55,341 bases of DNA from Candidatus Saccharimonadota bacterium. GTDB taxonomy: Bacteria; Patescibacteriota; Saccharimonadia; Saccharimonadales; Saccharimonadaceae. The position numbers and the translations under genes were made by a program. The stretch lies in contig JAFWHE010000004.1 in the NCBI GenBank assembly GCA_017512045.1, positions 1-55,341 of the forward strand, in the 5' to 3' direction. Each line of letters begins with the position of its first letter. Position 1 is the first letter of the stretch. Positions 54,261-55,341 of the stretch are shown one piece after another. The notes below the pieces were generated by a model that worked only from the letters and a program-made list of their open reading frames with translations, was not told the origin of the DNA and searched no databases.

Positions 54261-54494
54261 ATGTTGGTATTTGATATTATTGGATGGATTGGTTCGATTA
54301 TGGTGGTCTTGGCGTATTTTTTGTTGTCGACAAAAAAGATCAAGCCAGGGTTGACTTATCAACTGCTAAATTTATTTGCTGCAGCATTAATGGCGATTGG
54401 ACTTTTCCCGCGCAATGCTTGGTTTTCATTTGCGGTTCAAATAGTCTGGGCCCTGGTTGCTATTTTTGCCATCATTAAAATGAAGAAAAAGTAA
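54261..54494 (+). CDS. Small three-helix membrane protein (CBU_0592-like)
   Basis: 77 aa with three hydrophobic helices: FDIIGWIGSIMVVLAYFLL, LLNLFAAALMAIGLFP and SFAVQIVWALVAIFAII. The GWxGxxxxLxAY and YQxLNLxxAxxxG pattern resembles the CBU_0592 family of unknown function. A GGAGG site lies 8-12 nt before the ATG. Confidence 0.75.
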   Translation: MLVFDIIGWIGSIMVVLAYFLLSTKKIKPGLTYQLLNLFAAALMAIGLFPRNAWFSFAVQIVWALVAIFAIIKMKKK

Positions 54495-54583
54495 AGTCTA
54501 TGCTGGTTGGTTTAGAAATTCAAGATTCCTATTTTTAAATTCATAACCAACCTGTAATATCTGTTATTATAGATGTAATTATA

Positions 54584-55341
54584 TCATTTTTCGAGTTCAA
54601 AATCTAGATAGATATAGTTGCTCATATCGTAGGAAAGGTTTTTGTCTATGGCATTTTTGGCTATTTTGCAAATTTTGGACATACGTTCACCGTTACAAAG
54701 TGGGTCGATATATCGTACTTTGGATTTTTGATGAACATAGTAAACATCCTCGGGTTTAGTTTTTGAAGTATTGATTTTCTTAGCTTTTTTCCAGGTACTC
54801 CAGGCGTCTTTGTATTTTGATTTTTCAATTATCTCAATAATGTCAGACTCTTTTTTATCGTATAATTCTTCTATTGTTATTTCGCCGCTTTCTTTTAGTC
54901 CTTTTAATATATCTGCAATAAATTGCATGGAAAATCTAGTTCTATCATCGCGGTAGATAACTGACATTTTGCTAGTAACTTGGACAAACTTTCTAGCAAT
55001 GGATTTAGTTTTGAAACCGAGTTCCGGCTCCCCTGATTCATTTTGCTCGATTTCTATATCGTTGTATATTTCTCTAATTTCTTCTAAATCTAACAGTTTA
55101 TAGGTGAATAACGCATTGGATAATGAATACTCTAGCCTATCTGCCGATAATTTTGGCGTGTCGTTGTCGGCGATTGGATAGATATGGTAATTGTCGATTT
55201 CTGCAATTTTGATATCATCTTCTCTAAGCAAATCCATTACATCCTGAGATTTTTTAATAAAATCGGTAGTTAAGTCTTCTGTAGATTCCTGTTTTAGATA
55301 ATCTCCGTTCATAAAATCTACGCAGTGTTTGAAGGCAGGAG
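54584..55341 (-). CDS. HD-domain-like protein, 5' end beyond the window
   Basis: The frame runs through ATG 55312 to the right edge as PAFKHCVDFMNGDYLKQEST, so the annotated ATG is internal and the gene is partial. ADRLEYSLSNALF resembles the Asp-containing helix of HD phosphohydrolases; the N-terminal His-Asp pair would be outside the window. The rest is charged and helical. The family assignment is tentative. Confidence 0.6.
   Translation of the reverse strand, partial: PAFKHCVDFMNGDYLKQESTEDLTTDFIKKSQDVMDLLREDDIKIAEIDNYHIYPIADNDTPKLSADRLEYSLSNALFTYKLLDLEEIREIYNDIEIEQNESGEPELGFKTKSIARKFVQVTSKMSVIYRDDRTRFSMQFIADILKGLKESGEITIEELYDKKESDIIEIIEKSKYKDAWSTWKKAKKINTSKTKPEDVYYVHQKSKVRYIDPLCNGERMSKICKIAKNAIDKNLSYDMSNYIYLDFELEK

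Noticed and set aside
1-55341. Alternative genetic code (TGA as Gly)
   Set aside because: Core genes have no in-frame TGA, several genes end in TGA, and Trp is TGG; the standard bacterial code fits.

Overview
This window looks like chromosome from a Patescibacteria/CPR bacterium, most likely a Saccharibacteria (TM7) lineage. The signs are small AT-rich genes packed with almost no spacing, the standard stop codon set (TGA is used as a stop, so this is not the Gracilibacteria/SR1 code), FISUMP-type lectin-like cassettes, type IV pilus parts, sortase-like C-termini of the form xPNSG, and many genes that start about 6 nt after a TATAAT box. The last point implies leaderless mRNAs. The taxonomic call is inference from content; no 16S gene is present.

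Layout. 1-388 and 6676-8164 hold start-less fragments of a lectin-like surface domain (FISUMP / C-type-lectin fold) in alternating orientation, with a ~298-bp near-identical repeat at both ends. Between them lie an aquaporin-type channel, an LTA-synthase-like sulfatase, metG and a disordered membrane protein. 8193-17009 carries rsmA behind a G5/transglycosylase gene, a tRNA-Leu, a surface protein with a sorting-like tail, RNase J, and a pyk-pgk pair. 17048-22105 has tRNA genes, a membrane pyrophosphatase, a 34-aa zinc-knuckle protein, a ZIP transporter and duplicated tRNA-Ser 3' ends. 22172-24359 has a prepilin, a PH-domain protein and ruvB. 24392-27230 is a duplicated secreted-protein module whose two promoters contain poly-G tracts of different length in the -35/-10 spacer, with a CdiA-toxin-like nuclease between the copies. 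27282-34422 has rubrerythrin-ruvA facing a CIRCE-controlled clpC/zincin-like/clpP/radA/ruvC operon. 34443-43924 has a foldase, ndk, a Xer recombinase, the prepilin peptidase and a pilin, a methyltransferase, murJ and ftsH. 43953-55341 has uvrD/pcrA, an HTH-MurA fusion, galU, gpmI, pgi, a secreted HNH nuclease, mscS, ychF and, cut by the right edge, an HD-domain-like protein.

How the parts fit. The core genes cover lower glycolysis (pgi, pgk, gpmI, pyk), peptidoglycan synthesis (MurA, MurJ), Holliday-junction processing (ruvA, ruvB, ruvC) and protein quality control (clpC, clpP, ftsH). The accessory genes concern the cell surface of what is probably an epibiont: pili, surface proteins, a secreted nuclease and two separate surface-variation systems.

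The two most interesting signals are these. (1) The four type-A lectin cassettes differ mainly at codons whose first two bases vary while the third stays fixed (C or T in nearly all), the footprint of adenine-directed mutagenesis by a diversity-generating retroelement. They sit in a head-to-head/tail-to-tail, shufflon-like layout. (2) The paralogous secreted proteins appear to be under slipped-strand, promoter-spacer phase variation.
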